Source: Methylosinus sporium
GTDB taxonomy: Bacteria > Pseudomonadota > Alphaproteobacteria > Rhizobiales > Beijerinckiaceae
Assembly (NCBI RefSeq): GCF_003113265.1
Contig: NZ_PUIV01000016.1
Coordinates: 1 to 64,000, forward strand
Direction: 5' to 3'
DNA length: 64,000 nucleotides
Shown here: one piece after another, positions 20,852 through 30,258 of the stretch
Position numbering within the stretch: the first letter of the stretch is position 1
Layout of the letters: the number at the start of each line of letters is the position of its first letter
Translations under genes and position numbers: made by a program
The notes under the pieces: model-generated
Seen by the model: the letters and a program-made list of their open reading frames with translations, nothing else
What the model was told of the DNA's origin: nothing
Databases searched by the model: none

Positions 20852-22585
20852 TTAGACTGACCAGTCTCGCAAGAAGGGAGGGTCTTTTGAGTCCGGCTCG
20901 GGATTGGGCCGGCTGACAGACAATCGCGTTGGAACAGGTAGGGCCGCGCCAAAAATAATAGCCTCGCCGCGCCCCAGCCCGGCAAGCTGGCGGGATACGT
21001 TCACCCCCGCTGTTTCCGCCGCCGATGCGACCGCCCGCTGATCTGCTTCGTTATTGAGTCGGAACACCGCCCATGTGCCGCATTGCGAGAGCACGGTCGG
21101 GGAAACCTCGGACGGGCGCTGGGTGCTGATGAGCAGGGACAGGCCGAACTTGCGTCCCTCTTTCGCTAGTCTTTCATAAGCAAGCGCCTGCTGCCCGCCG
21201 TCGGATTCACCGGGTAGCTGACGCAGATAGTGGTGCGCCTCTTCCAATGCCAGCATCGTAGGATGGGTATTGCCGGGGCCGCGCTTGAAGATCTCGGCGG
21301 CGAACATCTCAAGCAGCGAACCGAGGACGAACGGCATAAGATCCTGGGTCAAGCGGCTGAGGTCAACGATGTGAATTGACCAATCGTTCTGATCGAAGGC
21401 AGGCGGTCCAAATGCCTCCCGAACGAGCGCGGCGCATTCGGCATCCATGCTCAAGGGACGCACCAATCCAGGGCCGCCAGCGATCTCCACAACCGATGTA
21501 AACTGTGGGTCTTCGATCAAGCCGCGTATGCGGTTAATCATCGACTGAATATGGCCATACTGGAAGGCGTTTCGTTCTACACCATTCCGGCCCGGCGAAA
21601 GCACATACCATTCTGTGGCTAGGCAGGACAACGCGCGCATGTGCGGCCACAGGTTCGCTAAAGGCGATGTTCCTGCCCTTATCGCGGCAATCGCCTGATT
21701 GGCTTGCGTGGGATTGCCGGTGTGACAGTCATCGAAAAGGACGTTGGCCTGCCCGCCAACCGGCTTTGCACCGTGGGCGTCCGCTTCCACAAATCGCAGA
21801 TGCTCAATAGCGAAGCGCAGCGTCGGCATCTGCGCTTTCTCGCTCGGTATTAGCAACCGGGACAGGCCGTGCCGACCAAGGGCGTAGTATGGAATCCGAA
21901 GCCCGCCATTGGGGCCGCCTAGCTGCGTGATCTTCACGCGCTGTCCGAGGTGGGCGAAGGCGGGCGTATATTCGCCGTTCACGTCGAACACGACGATCCG
22001 CGACTTGGGCAGGCGCAAAAGCTGTTGCAGCACGGCCGCGACGAAATGAGTTTTCCCCTGACCTGTCGAACCAAGGATCGCCATGTGACGCCCGAGCACC
22101 TCGTCAATGTTCGCGCAGACTTCTACCGCCCGGTTCCGCGAATCCGCACCAAGCCTGATTTGCTCGGCCTTGATGCCGGTCGCACCGATGGTCGCCACCG
22201 TTTCGATGTCGGAGAGCGGATAGACACTCGCCCCGAGAACAGGCAGCCGCCATTCCTGCGGTGAAAAGATCAACTTACCGTCACGCTTTGCCAGAAAGCC
22301 GACGACCCGGCCGCGAAGCTGGCGCAGCGGCTCCTGCGGGACATTTTGGGACCGCCCGCGCCCTAGGGCATGGACTTCGCGCGGCTCGGCGAACGCGACC
22401 GTCATGATCCGAAGGATAATCGTCTCGGCCCCGGCGTCGATCCCTACCAAATCGCCCGGCTGCTCGACGGTCGATAAACCGTCGCGGTGCCCGGCGACAT
22501 GACCACGGGAGTCTTCAAGCAGATTGACCAGAAGCTGCGGGCCGTCGATCTCGACCACATATCCGATTGGGCGGCGAGAACTCAT
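20852..22585 (-). CDS. herA: HerA-like hexameric DNA translocase ATPase of a SIR2-HerA module
   Basis: The 577-residue protein has an N-terminal HAS-barrel-like region (about 1-130), a FtsK/HerA ATPase with Walker A GSTGQGKTH near residue 171 and Walker B MLALEEAHHYL near 443, and the STQRPSEV sensor segment. HerA proteins form hexameric rings that move DNA; in defence modules they assemble with SIR2 proteins instead of the NurA nuclease. Its ATG overlaps the SIR2 stop by 4 bases (ATGA). It is the last gene of the restriction operon and ends 178 bases from attL. Its role is inferred from the pairing. Confidence 0.9.
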   Translation of the reverse strand: MSSRRPIGYVVEIDGPQLLVNLLEDSRGHVAGHRDGLSTVEQPGDLVGIDAGAETIILRIMTVAFAEPREVHALGRGRSQNVPQEPLRQLRGRVVGFLAKRDGKLIFSPQEWRLPVLGASVYPLSDIETVATIGATGIKAEQIRLGADSRNRAVEVCANIDEVLGRHMAILGSTGQGKTHFVAAVLQQLLRLPKSRIVVFDVNGEYTPAFAHLGQRVKITQLGGPNGGLRIPYYALGRHGLSRLLIPSEKAQMPTLRFAIEHLRFVEADAHGAKPVGGQANVLFDDCHTGNPTQANQAIAAIRAGTSPLANLWPHMRALSCLATEWYVLSPGRNGVERNAFQYGHIQSMINRIRGLIEDPQFTSVVEIAGGPGLVRPLSMDAECAALVREAFGPPAFDQNDWSIHIVDLSRLTQDLMPFVLGSLLEMFAAEIFKRGPGNTHPTMLALEEAHHYLRQLPGESDGGQQALAYERLAKEGRKFGLSLLISTQRPSEVSPTVLSQCGTWAVFRLNNEADQRAVASAAETAGVNVSRQLAGLGRGEAIIFGAALPVPTRLSVSRPNPEPDSKDPPFLRDWSV

Positions 22586-23916
22586 TCGAACAAACCCTCG
22601 AAGCCATCGCCGGGCGCGGAGGCAGCATCGGGAGCGGCCCCGACTGCCTTATTCGCATCTGCTTTTCCGGCGGGTTTCTTCGACACCTGAATGTTCGTGG
22701 CCTGCTTGAGCAGCACTTCAAGCTGGCGCGCACGTTCCGACACCTCGTCCAGCATGGCCGGTTCGGGCAGGTCGTTCGCCAGTGCGTCGAAGAAGCCTCC
22801 GGCTCCGAAGCCGCGCACCGTCACCTGCGGAAGCTGCGCCAGAAGCAGGCGCTTAAGCTGCTCGTTGGGCTTGATCGCCTCGCCGGTCGCGGCGAGCGTG
22901 TCATAGATGCCCAAACGGTCGATCTCAGGAAGGTAGATGATGAGTTGCAGGGTCGGGTTCTGTAGCGCCGAAACGATAAGACGATTGATGTGATCGTCTG
23001 CGAACCCATAGCCATTGACGATGAGGCAGGCGTTCGGCCGGGAGAGAAATTCGGTGAAGCGGCGGATGATCTCGCCATATACGAACGCGGTGGTATGAAC
23101 GAATTTCGACGCGCCGGGGAAGATCATGAAACCCGGCCAGTCATCTGGCTGATCCGACGCAATGAATAGATCCACCAACGGCTTCACGCTGGCGCAGGGC
23201 AACTCGCACACGCTGCCCGACCTGCTCGCCGTCCACGAAATCGAGCCGTGCAGCTTGCCAAGATAGAGGTTGTATGTGCCGAAACGTGCCTCACCGCGCG
23301 CCTGCACATTGCGAAGGCCAAGATCGAAGCTGCTCGGACGAAAGGCGCGGTCGTGCGTCCCTGAAAAGCCGTTCACGCAATGGAGGCCCAGCGCCTCGGC
23401 CGACCATTCCAGCGCGAGGTCGTAGTTGGTGGTAAACGCCCACGGGGCGGCCTGACCGGGCTGCCGATTTCCGGCAAGCCGCGACACAAGCTTGATGTGG
23501 TCTGACAGCTTGGGGTTCAGGATGGTCTGATCCGGCTCCGACCACAGCATTTCATCAAGAATGGCGGCTCGAAGCACGGCCTTTCGCAAGGCGTGCCGCG
23601 CCGCCTTCAGCTTGGTCAAGTCAGCGCCAGTTCGTTCGCCGTCCAGACAGGCAATTTCCAGCCGGTCGAGTAGGAATTCGACGTTGCCCGGCTCGCCGTC
23701 CGCAAGAAACTTATTGTCCCGAAGGAACCGGATTTGTTCAGCATATTCGGTCGTAAGGAGCGCCCACACGTCCGACATGACCATGCCGCCGACACCTTTG
23801 GAGGCTCCGGCGCCAAGCAGGACGCCGACATTTTCTAACCGGATCGCAAGTGCAAGATGCGCCGAAAATTCCTCGGACATTAGCTGCCGGCTTCCCCTGA
23901 TGGCGAAGTGTGTCAT
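22582..23916 (-). CDS. SIR2-domain NAD-hydrolase-type defence protein
   Basis: The 444-residue protein carries the SIR2 fold motifs: LLGAGASKG at 33-41, TTNYD near 163-167, GKLHG with the putative catalytic His near 222, and NGYGFADDHIN near 300-310. SIR2 proteins paired with HerA are known to abort phage infection by depleting NAD. The C-terminal third (about 330-444) is a helical extension ending in a Lys/Ala-rich tail. It overlaps FRG upstream and HerA downstream by 4 bases each, so the three are made together. NADase activity is predicted, not shown. Confidence 0.9.
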   Translation of the reverse strand: MTHFAIRGSRQLMSEEFSAHLALAIRLENVGVLLGAGASKGVGGMVMSDVWALLTTEYAEQIRFLRDNKFLADGEPGNVEFLLDRLEIACLDGERTGADLTKLKAARHALRKAVLRAAILDEMLWSEPDQTILNPKLSDHIKLVSRLAGNRQPGQAAPWAFTTNYDLALEWSAEALGLHCVNGFSGTHDRAFRPSSFDLGLRNVQARGEARFGTYNLYLGKLHGSISWTASRSGSVCELPCASVKPLVDLFIASDQPDDWPGFMIFPGASKFVHTTAFVYGEIIRRFTEFLSRPNACLIVNGYGFADDHINRLIVSALQNPTLQLIIYLPEIDRLGIYDTLAATGEAIKPNEQLKRLLLAQLPQVTVRGFGAGGFFDALANDLPEPAMLDEVSERARQLEVLLKQATNIQVSKKPAGKADANKAVGAAPDAASAPGDGFEGLFE

Positions 23917-24905
23917 GGCAGCTCCTCCTTGAGGGCTTTGAACTTTGAAACCGCCTGAACCGCAGCTCGCGCCGCGTTCTCCAATGTCGGCATAAGCCTT
24001 TCGCGCGTAATCCCTTCGCGTTGGAGCATCAGGCGCAAGGTAGGAATCTCGGAAGCGGGAAGCACGATGCGCCTCAGCATCGGGTGCGCTTCATCATAGA
24101 GATAGTAGTCAGGCTCATCTGGGTCAGTCTCTTCCTCCTTGTGGATGGCGTAGACGACATCTTGCACACTGGGCCAATCGCCATTGCGCTCGAAAAAGCC
24201 CAGCGCCCATTTGTGCTCAATCTCAAGGAGCAGACCATCCTGAGCGGTGATGAAATCGTTGCCTCGGCGGCGGGGCACGAGTGAACGCATCAGATTACGA
24301 CCGATCCCGTCCTCCCAATGGTGCATCATGGTGATGGCATGCATGTCGAGCGCCCAGACGCATAGGTCAGTCTGGTCGAGGCCCGCGGCGTAGTCTTCCT
24401 GTGCGAAGAAAACTGCGAACATAGGATTGAACGTCCAGTCCAGAAAGCGTGTCGGAACACCGTAATGTTGCGCTATCCCAATATCCTCGGCTCTAATGAA
24501 CGGGCTGTAGCAGTCCGGTTCGGCCCGAGTGTCGTCAATGACGCTTGGCCCGTAAGCGAGGTCCATGGCATATTCCGAGACGGGCTCGACAACGTCGAAA
24601 CCCATCTGCCAGCCGATGCGGCGAAACTCGTTCAACACAATCTTCTCACCATGCGTCCAAGCAAGCGCTCGGTGCAGAGCTGTTCCGCGCTCGACTGGCT
24701 CGGTGGCTTCGACTTCGGCTTGCGCGAGCCCGGTCAGCAGATTGTGAAGCGGATTTCCCTCATGAGCACTTCGCCAAGCCCTCGGCTTTAGGCGCCACGA
24801 AACGTTGCGATGCCCGCGGAAAATCCAACGGACCGGGTCGCCGTCGTCTTCGTGCCAGACGGGATTCGACGCCCTCAGCAGCGCCATGAATGCGCCTGCG
24901 TCCAT
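23913..24905 (-). CDS. FRG-domain protein within the restriction/SIR2-HerA operon
   Basis: The 330-residue protein has the two FRG-domain hallmarks: IFRGHRNVSWRLKPRA at about 28-43 and AQHYGVPTRFLDWTFNP at about 145-161, followed by AVFFA. The C-terminal 120 residues lack a recognised domain. FRG-domain biochemistry is unsettled; these proteins occur in mobile and phage-conflict loci. The ATG at 24905 shares one base with the hsdS stop (TGATG); a GTG one codon earlier is also possible. Its stop overlaps the SIR2 start by 4 bases. This placement suggests a third component, sensor or toxin, of the same system. Confidence 0.85.
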   Translation of the reverse strand: MDAGAFMALLRASNPVWHEDDGDPVRWIFRGHRNVSWRLKPRAWRSAHEGNPLHNLLTGLAQAEVEATEPVERGTALHRALAWTHGEKIVLNEFRRIGWQMGFDVVEPVSEYAMDLAYGPSVIDDTRAEPDCYSPFIRAEDIGIAQHYGVPTRFLDWTFNPMFAVFFAQEDYAAGLDQTDLCVWALDMHAITMMHHWEDGIGRNLMRSLVPRRRGNDFITAQDGLLLEIEHKWALGFFERNGDWPSVQDVVYAIHKEEETDPDEPDYYLYDEAHPMLRRIVLPASEIPTLRLMLQREGITRERLMPTLENAARAAVQAVSKFKALKEELP

Positions 24906-26110
24906 CACAACTCCCCCTTGAACGCCTTGTCGAGAATCGCGGGAAGCATTGCGTCCAGCTCGGCGGCGGTTTCCTCTTGGAACGCCTTAACCGTATTGAC
25001 CTTGGCTTGCAGCGCATCGAGTTCGGCAACTATGCTGCTTTGAGCTTCCAACGACGGATAGGAGAACGGTGTCGCTCGTAGAATCGCTTGCGATATATTT
25101 ACCTGTGCATCTGCAAGGCCGGTCTTCCTTGCAACCAAGTGGCCTTGGGCCTGCGGCGAGGAAAGAGCATATTCAAGAAAACGCGGATTGATCATGTCGA
25201 GTTTGGGACGAATGCGGATCAGCTTGTCAGAGATCATGAGGTTGGGGTGATCCTTACGGGCGGTAGCCGGAACGCCGACCCGCTTCATGGGGCCAGCCCT
25301 GGTAACCAACACATCGCCAGCCTTCACAGAAAGCTCTGAACGGGCGGCGGCCGAAAACGGGAGACATTTATTCTCGTGAGGCCAAAATTCACACCATTGC
25401 ACTGAGGTCGTTTTCAGTACACCCCATTGACCTTCATTGGCTGGACCATCTTCACATTGTGGACTCCATCCAGCATCCAGCGATTGCGCTATTTCGTCCA
25501 CGCTGGCAGCCGTCCAACCCACGGATCGGCTGTCGAAGAGTGCGCCGACAGCTTTACTAAAGATGGCGCCCGCCTCGTCTAGCGCCATCGACCTAAGTTG
25601 TTTCGCCTCCGCCACCTTCGCGGCCAGTTCCTCGATGCGCGCGACGATGCGGCGCTGCTCGTCAAGCGGCGGGAGGGGGATATTCAGGGCTTTGAAGCGA
25701 CCTTCTGATAGCCTGACTCGATTGGTGGTGCCTTCGCTGGCTCGTTTGCACAGCTCGACAAACGAGGCAGTCTTTGACATCCAGCCAAGGAATGCGGGGT
25801 CCAGACGATCCTTGGCCACATCAAACAGAGGAAAATCGTTGGTGACGACAGCGCCATCCAGATCATCGGGAATAAGGCCGCTTGCGCCGTGCCGCGCGTC
25901 AATGCGCGAAATGATGAATTGCCCGGGCTTCGCCCGGTAGCGGCGGTCTGCGGCGATCTCAACGCCCTGCACCTGCCGGCGCTCGACAACCCCCTTGCCG
26001 TTGATGCGAACCGTCACCTCCTTGTAGGTTGCTTCCGGGTCGAGCGGAATCATGTGCTCGGAACGACGGAGCACATCGCCAAGCGCGACTATCGGCCAGG
26101 CCGCACTCAT
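24905..26110 (-). CDS. hsdS: Type I restriction-modification specificity subunit HsdS
   Basis: The 401-residue protein has the HsdS plan of two target-recognition domains separated by coiled-coil spacers: the first spacer ends domain one at about 170-205 (PLPPLDEQRRIVARIEELAAKVAEAK) and the second lies at 365-395 (SIVAELDALQAKVNTVKAFQEE). HsdS chooses the DNA sequence methylated or cut by the HsdMR complex. The ATG at 26110 overlaps the hsdM stop by 4 bases. The two recognition domains look dissimilar, as expected for a bipartite target; the target cannot be read from sequence. Confidence 0.93.
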   Translation of the reverse strand: MSAAWPIVALGDVLRRSEHMIPLDPEATYKEVTVRINGKGVVERRQVQGVEIAADRRYRAKPGQFIISRIDARHGASGLIPDDLDGAVVTNDFPLFDVAKDRLDPAFLGWMSKTASFVELCKRASEGTTNRVRLSEGRFKALNIPLPPLDEQRRIVARIEELAAKVAEAKQLRSMALDEAGAIFSKAVGALFDSRSVGWTAASVDEIAQSLDAGWSPQCEDGPANEGQWGVLKTTSVQWCEFWPHENKCLPFSAAARSELSVKAGDVLVTRAGPMKRVGVPATARKDHPNLMISDKLIRIRPKLDMINPRFLEYALSSPQAQGHLVARKTGLADAQVNISQAILRATPFSYPSLEAQSSIVAELDALQAKVNTVKAFQEETAAELDAMLPAILDKAFKGEL

Positions 26111-27666
26111 GCGCTCGCCCCCAGAGCGGCCTTGATCTCCCGCATCAGCTCGGCGATCCGCAGCTCCTTCTTCAGAATGTCGTCGGCAAGCTGCTCCGGT
26201 GGCAGATGCTCGAAATCCACTTTGGCGCGCGGGTTCTTGCGGTCGAGGTTGCAGCCCGCTGCCAGCAATTCCTTGGCCGGTACTTTCCACGCCTGATCGT
26301 TTTCCTCGCGCTTCGTCCACCACGCCATGCAGCCCGTGAACTCCTCGAACTGCATGGGCTGGGTCTTGGTGTAATTCTTACGGCCCTCAGGCAGGGGCTG
26401 TTCGTAATACCAGACCTCCTTCGTCGGGCCGGAGCGGTCGAAAAACAGGATGTTCGTCGGAATGCCGGTGTAGGGCGCGAACACGCCATTGGGCAGCCGC
26501 ACGATGGTATGGAGGTTGAACTCCTTGATCAGTTCCTCCTTGATGCGCGCGCAAACGCCGTCGCCGAACAGCGTTCCATTCGGCACGACGACCGCCGCCC
26601 GCGCCGGGCGGCTAACGGCGGTCGGCTGGCGTTTGAGCTTGCGCATGATGAGCTGCAGGAACAGCAGCGCAGTTTCCGCCGTCTGGCGGTCTTCGGGGAA
26701 GTTGCCCTGGATGCCCTTTTCCTCTTCCCCGCCAAAGGGCGGATTGGTGAGGATCACATCGACGCGCTCTTTCTCGCCGATCTCGGAGAGCTTGAAGCGC
26801 AGGGCGTTGCCGGGGTCGATCTGCGGCGCGTCCAGCCCATGCAGCAGCAGGTTCATCTGGCAGAGCAGATAAGGCAGGGATTTAGGTTCGCAGCCGGTGA
26901 TGGTGTCGTTTTGCAGGCGCTTGCGGTCGGCGACGGTCTTCACCTGTTTTTCAAGGTGGTTGTACGCCTCCACAAGGAACCCGCCCGTGCCACTGGCCGG
27001 GTCGAGAACGGTTTCGCCAAGGCGCGGGTCGGTGACTTCCACCATGAAGCGGACGACAGCGCGCGGCGTGTAGAACTCGCCGGAATCGCCCGCCGCGTCG
27101 CGCATTTCTCGGAGCATGGATTCGTAGAGCGCGCCGAGGGTGTGAAGCTCGTCGGACGACGTGAAATGAATCCCCCCAACCTTGTTGATGATGTCGCGGA
27201 GCAGATAGCCGCTTTTCATGCGGTTATCGACGCCCTTGAACACGGTGGCGATCACGTCGCGGCGGTTGTCGCCGTTGGAACTGGAAAGCGCCCGCAAATA
27301 GGCGAATAGGCCGGGGCCTTTCTTTCCGTCGGCGCGCACGGCTTCCTCGGCGTTGATGAAGGAAAGCAATTCATCGCCCGTGATGCCTTGGTTGTCGGCG
27401 GCCCAATCGCGCCAGCGATACGGGGCCTCGATGGCGGCCTTGAACTTCTTGCCGGACAGCGCGGTTTCTTCCTCGCGCTGCTGCTCGAGGTCGTCGAGGA
27501 ATTTGAGGAACATGATCCAGGTGAGAAGCGGCAGACGGTCGAGGTCGCCGTTCAGCCCCTTGTCCTTGCGCATGATGTCGCGCGCAGATTTTAGAAGGCT
27601 CCCGAGCATCTGGGAGGTCGTCATCGGTGCGGCGTCTGCGCCGTTCTTCTTTTTAGTTCGCGCCAT
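26107..27666 (-). CDS. hsdM: Type I restriction-modification DNA methyltransferase HsdM
   Basis: The 519-residue protein is an N6-adenine methyltransferase with the SAM motif DPASGTGGFLVEA near residue 219 and the catalytic NPPF motif near 304, plus the helical N-terminal domain (about 15-180) typical of HsdM. It modifies host DNA as HsdM2S and forms the restriction complex with HsdR. The ATG at 27666 follows AAGGA and is preferred to one seven codons earlier. It overlaps hsdR by 14 bases. Confidence 0.96.
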   Translation of the reverse strand: MARTKKKNGADAAPMTTSQMLGSLLKSARDIMRKDKGLNGDLDRLPLLTWIMFLKFLDDLEQQREEETALSGKKFKAAIEAPYRWRDWAADNQGITGDELLSFINAEEAVRADGKKGPGLFAYLRALSSSNGDNRRDVIATVFKGVDNRMKSGYLLRDIINKVGGIHFTSSDELHTLGALYESMLREMRDAAGDSGEFYTPRAVVRFMVEVTDPRLGETVLDPASGTGGFLVEAYNHLEKQVKTVADRKRLQNDTITGCEPKSLPYLLCQMNLLLHGLDAPQIDPGNALRFKLSEIGEKERVDVILTNPPFGGEEEKGIQGNFPEDRQTAETALLFLQLIMRKLKRQPTAVSRPARAAVVVPNGTLFGDGVCARIKEELIKEFNLHTIVRLPNGVFAPYTGIPTNILFFDRSGPTKEVWYYEQPLPEGRKNYTKTQPMQFEEFTGCMAWWTKREENDQAWKVPAKELLAAGCNLDRKNPRAKVDFEHLPPEQLADDILKKELRIAELMREIKAALGASA

Positions 27667-30025
27667 AGAGCAATCCTTGCAGGTCATTTACGGCCCGGCG
27701 AAGCTCGTCGGGGCCGCCGAACAACTTGATGATTTCGGCGGGTTGGCCGTGGGTCGAGATGGGCGGAACTTTCAGCACGTCCGGCAGGACAAATTGCGCG
27801 TCGCCGTGTTCCGCATATTTTTCCAGAAGCTCGTCCAGCACCTGACGCGCTTCGGGAGAAAACTTCTCGAAATAATCCTTGCGCTCGGCCTTGAGGCGCT
27901 GCGCCCGCTCGCGCCTTGTGCGGAGCGGCGCATTGAAAGCCAGATGGCAAAGGAGGTCGAAGGGGTCGGCGTCGGTCTGGCCCGTCTGTTCGGCCAGCAC
28001 GTTAAAGTCGATGCCGCGCTCGGCCAGCGCGGCAATAATCTCGCTGCGCTGGTCGGCATCTGCCCAACGCCTGCGAAGCTCGGCGGAGGTCGGTGCCAGC
28101 GAGCGAACGCTTTCGGCGGCGTAGTCTGTGTATTTGACGACGCGAAGCTGCTTGCCGTTCGGGTCAAGCTCGTGGACCAAGTGGGCCACGACTTCGACCT
28201 GGCCTCCATCGAAATAGAATTTGCGCGGCTCGCCAGTCGGCGGTTCGATCACGCCGGGTTCGCCTTCCTCGGGTGGGGCAGGCTCCGGTTCCTGCCCTTC
28301 GGGGACGATCTCCGTCGTCGCGGTGGTTTCCCCGGCCTCGTTCACTTCCTCTTCCGTGATTCGGGCCGGATCGCCGTCGAAATCCGGGTCGGCGAACATG
28401 CGGGTGGCCGACCCAGTGTAGTCGATGATGTTGAACCACAGCTTGCCGTAGTCATCGCGCAGGCGCGTCCCGCGCCCGATGATCTGCTTGAACTCGCTCA
28501 TGGAGCCGACGACCCGCGCCAGAACGACATTCTTACAGGTTGGCGCGTCAACGCCGGTCGTCAGCAGTTGCGACGATGTGAGGATAACCGGCGTTTTGGT
28601 TTCGAGGTCCTGGAACTTAGACAGATGGCCGCGCCCGATAGCGCCCTCGTCGGCGGTGACGCGCGCCACATAGTCGGGATACTGCGCCACAAGGTCGGCA
28701 TTGAGGTTGACCAGAGCCTGCCGCATTTCCGAGGCGTGTTCCTGATCGACGCAGAACACGATGGTCTTGGCGAAGCGATCCGTCTTTTTAAGGAAGTCGG
28801 TCAGGTGGCGGGCGATGGCCTCCGTCCGCGCGCGCAAGGCGATGGTCCGCTCGAAGTCCTTGGTCTGGTATTCGTCATCGGGGATGGCGCGGCCAAAGCG
28901 GTCAACCTCGTCCCTGCTTGGCCGCCATCCGGCCGCGTCCCATTGGGTGACGACGCGATGCACGCGATAAGGCGCGAGAAAGCCGTCGTCGATGCCCTGC
29001 CGCAGGCTGTATTCGTAGATCGGATTGCCGAAATAGAGGTAGGTGTCGCGGTTGTCCTCGCGCAGCGGCGTGGCTGTCATGCCAAGCTGGTAGGCGGGCT
29101 TGAAGTGCTCAAGGATGACGCGCCATGAACTGTCGTCCCGCGCGCTTCCCCGGTGACATTCATCGACGATGATGAGGTCGAAGAAGTCCGGCGGATAGTC
29201 CCGGAAAAGCCCGGCGCGGCGCTCGTCCTCGGCGAGCGCCTGATAGATGGCGAAATACATTTCCCGGCTTTTGACGATCTCGCCGGATTCGATCTTGTGG
29301 CGCGCGTCCCCGAAAGGGGTGAAGGTCTTGTCCTTCGGGTCGTCGATGAGAATGTTGCGATCCGCGAGGAACAGGATGCGCGGCTTGCGATGCCCCCCGG
29401 TCGTGTTCCAGCGGCTCGACCAGAGCTTCCAGCATATCTGGAAGGCCACGATGGTCTTGCCCGTTCCCGTCGCCATAGTGAGAAGCAAGCGCTTCTTTCC
29501 GGCAAGGATGGCTTCGACCGTGCGGTTGATGGCGATCTGCTGATAGTAGCGGGGCGGCTTGCCGCCGACCGTATTGTAGGGGGCGATCAGATGCTCCACG
29601 CGCTCGGGCGTGTTGATTCCGCTGCCCGTCTGATAGCGCCGCCAAAGATCATCGGGGGTCGGGAAGTCGACGACGCGCGTTTCCGTCCCCTTGAAATAGT
29701 CGATCTCGATGATCTCGGCGCCATTGGTGGCGTAGGCGTATTTAAGGCCGAGGATTTCCGCATAATCGCGGGCCTGCTGCACGGCATCGGTCGCGGATCT
29801 ATAGCTGGCCTTGGCCTCGACCACGGCAAGCGGAAAGTCCCGCGTGTAGCGCAGCAGATAATCGACCCGCTTGGGCGGCTTGCGGACAAAGCCCTTGCCC
29901 ACGGGAATGACGCGGCCATCCGTGATGGTGCGCTGCTCGGCGATGGAATGGGGTTCGTTATCCCACCCCGCCGATTGCAGCTTGGGCACGACGAACTTTC
30001 GGCATGTGTCGGCTTCGTTCGTCAT
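27653..30025 (-). CDS. hsdR: Type I restriction endonuclease subunit HsdR
   Basis: The 790-residue protein combines an N-terminal PD-(D/E)xK nuclease (Asp55 in VDYLL, Glu70-x-Lys72 in VVEAKAS) with a superfamily 2 motor: Walker A MATGTGKT near 184, DECH near 285, MTATP near 312, and motif VI QIIGRGTRLRD. A Pro/Glu-rich linker (about 575-610) precedes the C-terminal HsdM-binding region. It is shorter than EcoKI HsdR (about 1,170) but fits the compact EcoEI-like group. It overlaps the small HTH gene upstream by 4 bases and hsdM downstream by 14. Confidence 0.95.
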   Translation of the reverse strand: MTNEADTCRKFVVPKLQSAGWDNEPHSIAEQRTITDGRVIPVGKGFVRKPPKRVDYLLRYTRDFPLAVVEAKASYRSATDAVQQARDYAEILGLKYAYATNGAEIIEIDYFKGTETRVVDFPTPDDLWRRYQTGSGINTPERVEHLIAPYNTVGGKPPRYYQQIAINRTVEAILAGKKRLLLTMATGTGKTIVAFQICWKLWSSRWNTTGGHRKPRILFLADRNILIDDPKDKTFTPFGDARHKIESGEIVKSREMYFAIYQALAEDERRAGLFRDYPPDFFDLIIVDECHRGSARDDSSWRVILEHFKPAYQLGMTATPLREDNRDTYLYFGNPIYEYSLRQGIDDGFLAPYRVHRVVTQWDAAGWRPSRDEVDRFGRAIPDDEYQTKDFERTIALRARTEAIARHLTDFLKKTDRFAKTIVFCVDQEHASEMRQALVNLNADLVAQYPDYVARVTADEGAIGRGHLSKFQDLETKTPVILTSSQLLTTGVDAPTCKNVVLARVVGSMSEFKQIIGRGTRLRDDYGKLWFNIIDYTGSATRMFADPDFDGDPARITEEEVNEAGETTATTEIVPEGQEPEPAPPEEGEPGVIEPPTGEPRKFYFDGGQVEVVAHLVHELDPNGKQLRVVKYTDYAAESVRSLAPTSAELRRRWADADQRSEIIAALAERGIDFNVLAEQTGQTDADPFDLLCHLAFNAPLRTRRERAQRLKAERKDYFEKFSPEARQVLDELLEKYAEHGDAQFVLPDVLKVPPISTHGQPAEIIKLFGGPDELRRAVNDLQGLLYGAN

Positions 30026-30219
30026 GCGCCCCCGCTGCCCCCTTGCTGCTCCTCTACCTTACGCTTTATCCAGTTTGCGATTTCCTGCCGCTGGAACCGC
30101 CACGATCCGCCGACCTTGAAGCCAGGAATCTTGCCTGCCGAGGCAAGCTTGTAGGCGGTCTTCTCATTGATCTTGAGAAGTTCCGCCACCTCCCGGATCG
30201 TCAGGATTTCGTCGGCCAT
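30022..30219 (-). CDS. Small helix-turn-helix regulator heading the restriction operon
   Basis: A 65-residue protein that is almost only a MerR/excisionase-type winged HTH: ILTIREVAELLKINEKTAYKLASAGKIPGFKVGGSWRF (residues 5-42), then a helix QEIANWIKRKVEEQ and a Gly-rich tail. Its stop overlaps the hsdR start by 4 bases, so it is the first gene of the seven-gene operon. It may act as the operon's controller, analogous to C proteins, or as a leftover excisionase. Two 10-bp direct repeats lie 40 bases upstream. Confidence 0.85.
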   Translation of the reverse strand: MADEILTIREVAELLKINEKTAYKLASAGKIPGFKVGGSWRFQRQEIANWIKRKVEEQQGGSGGA

Positions 30220-30258
30220 GCGCCCGCCGTGACTCGTGGTTGGGGAAATGTATAGAAG

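Noticed and set aside
20852-22585. Possibility that HerA is a TraG/VirD4-type coupling protein of the element
   Set aside because: No membrane spans at the N-terminus, a HAS-barrel-like start and the STQRPSEV segment fit HerA, and it is coupled to SIR2, not to tra genes.
30022-30219. HTH protein as the island excisionase
   Set aside because: Not impossible, but it is translationally coupled to hsdR and far from int/att, whereas AlpA at 35910 lies beside the integrase.
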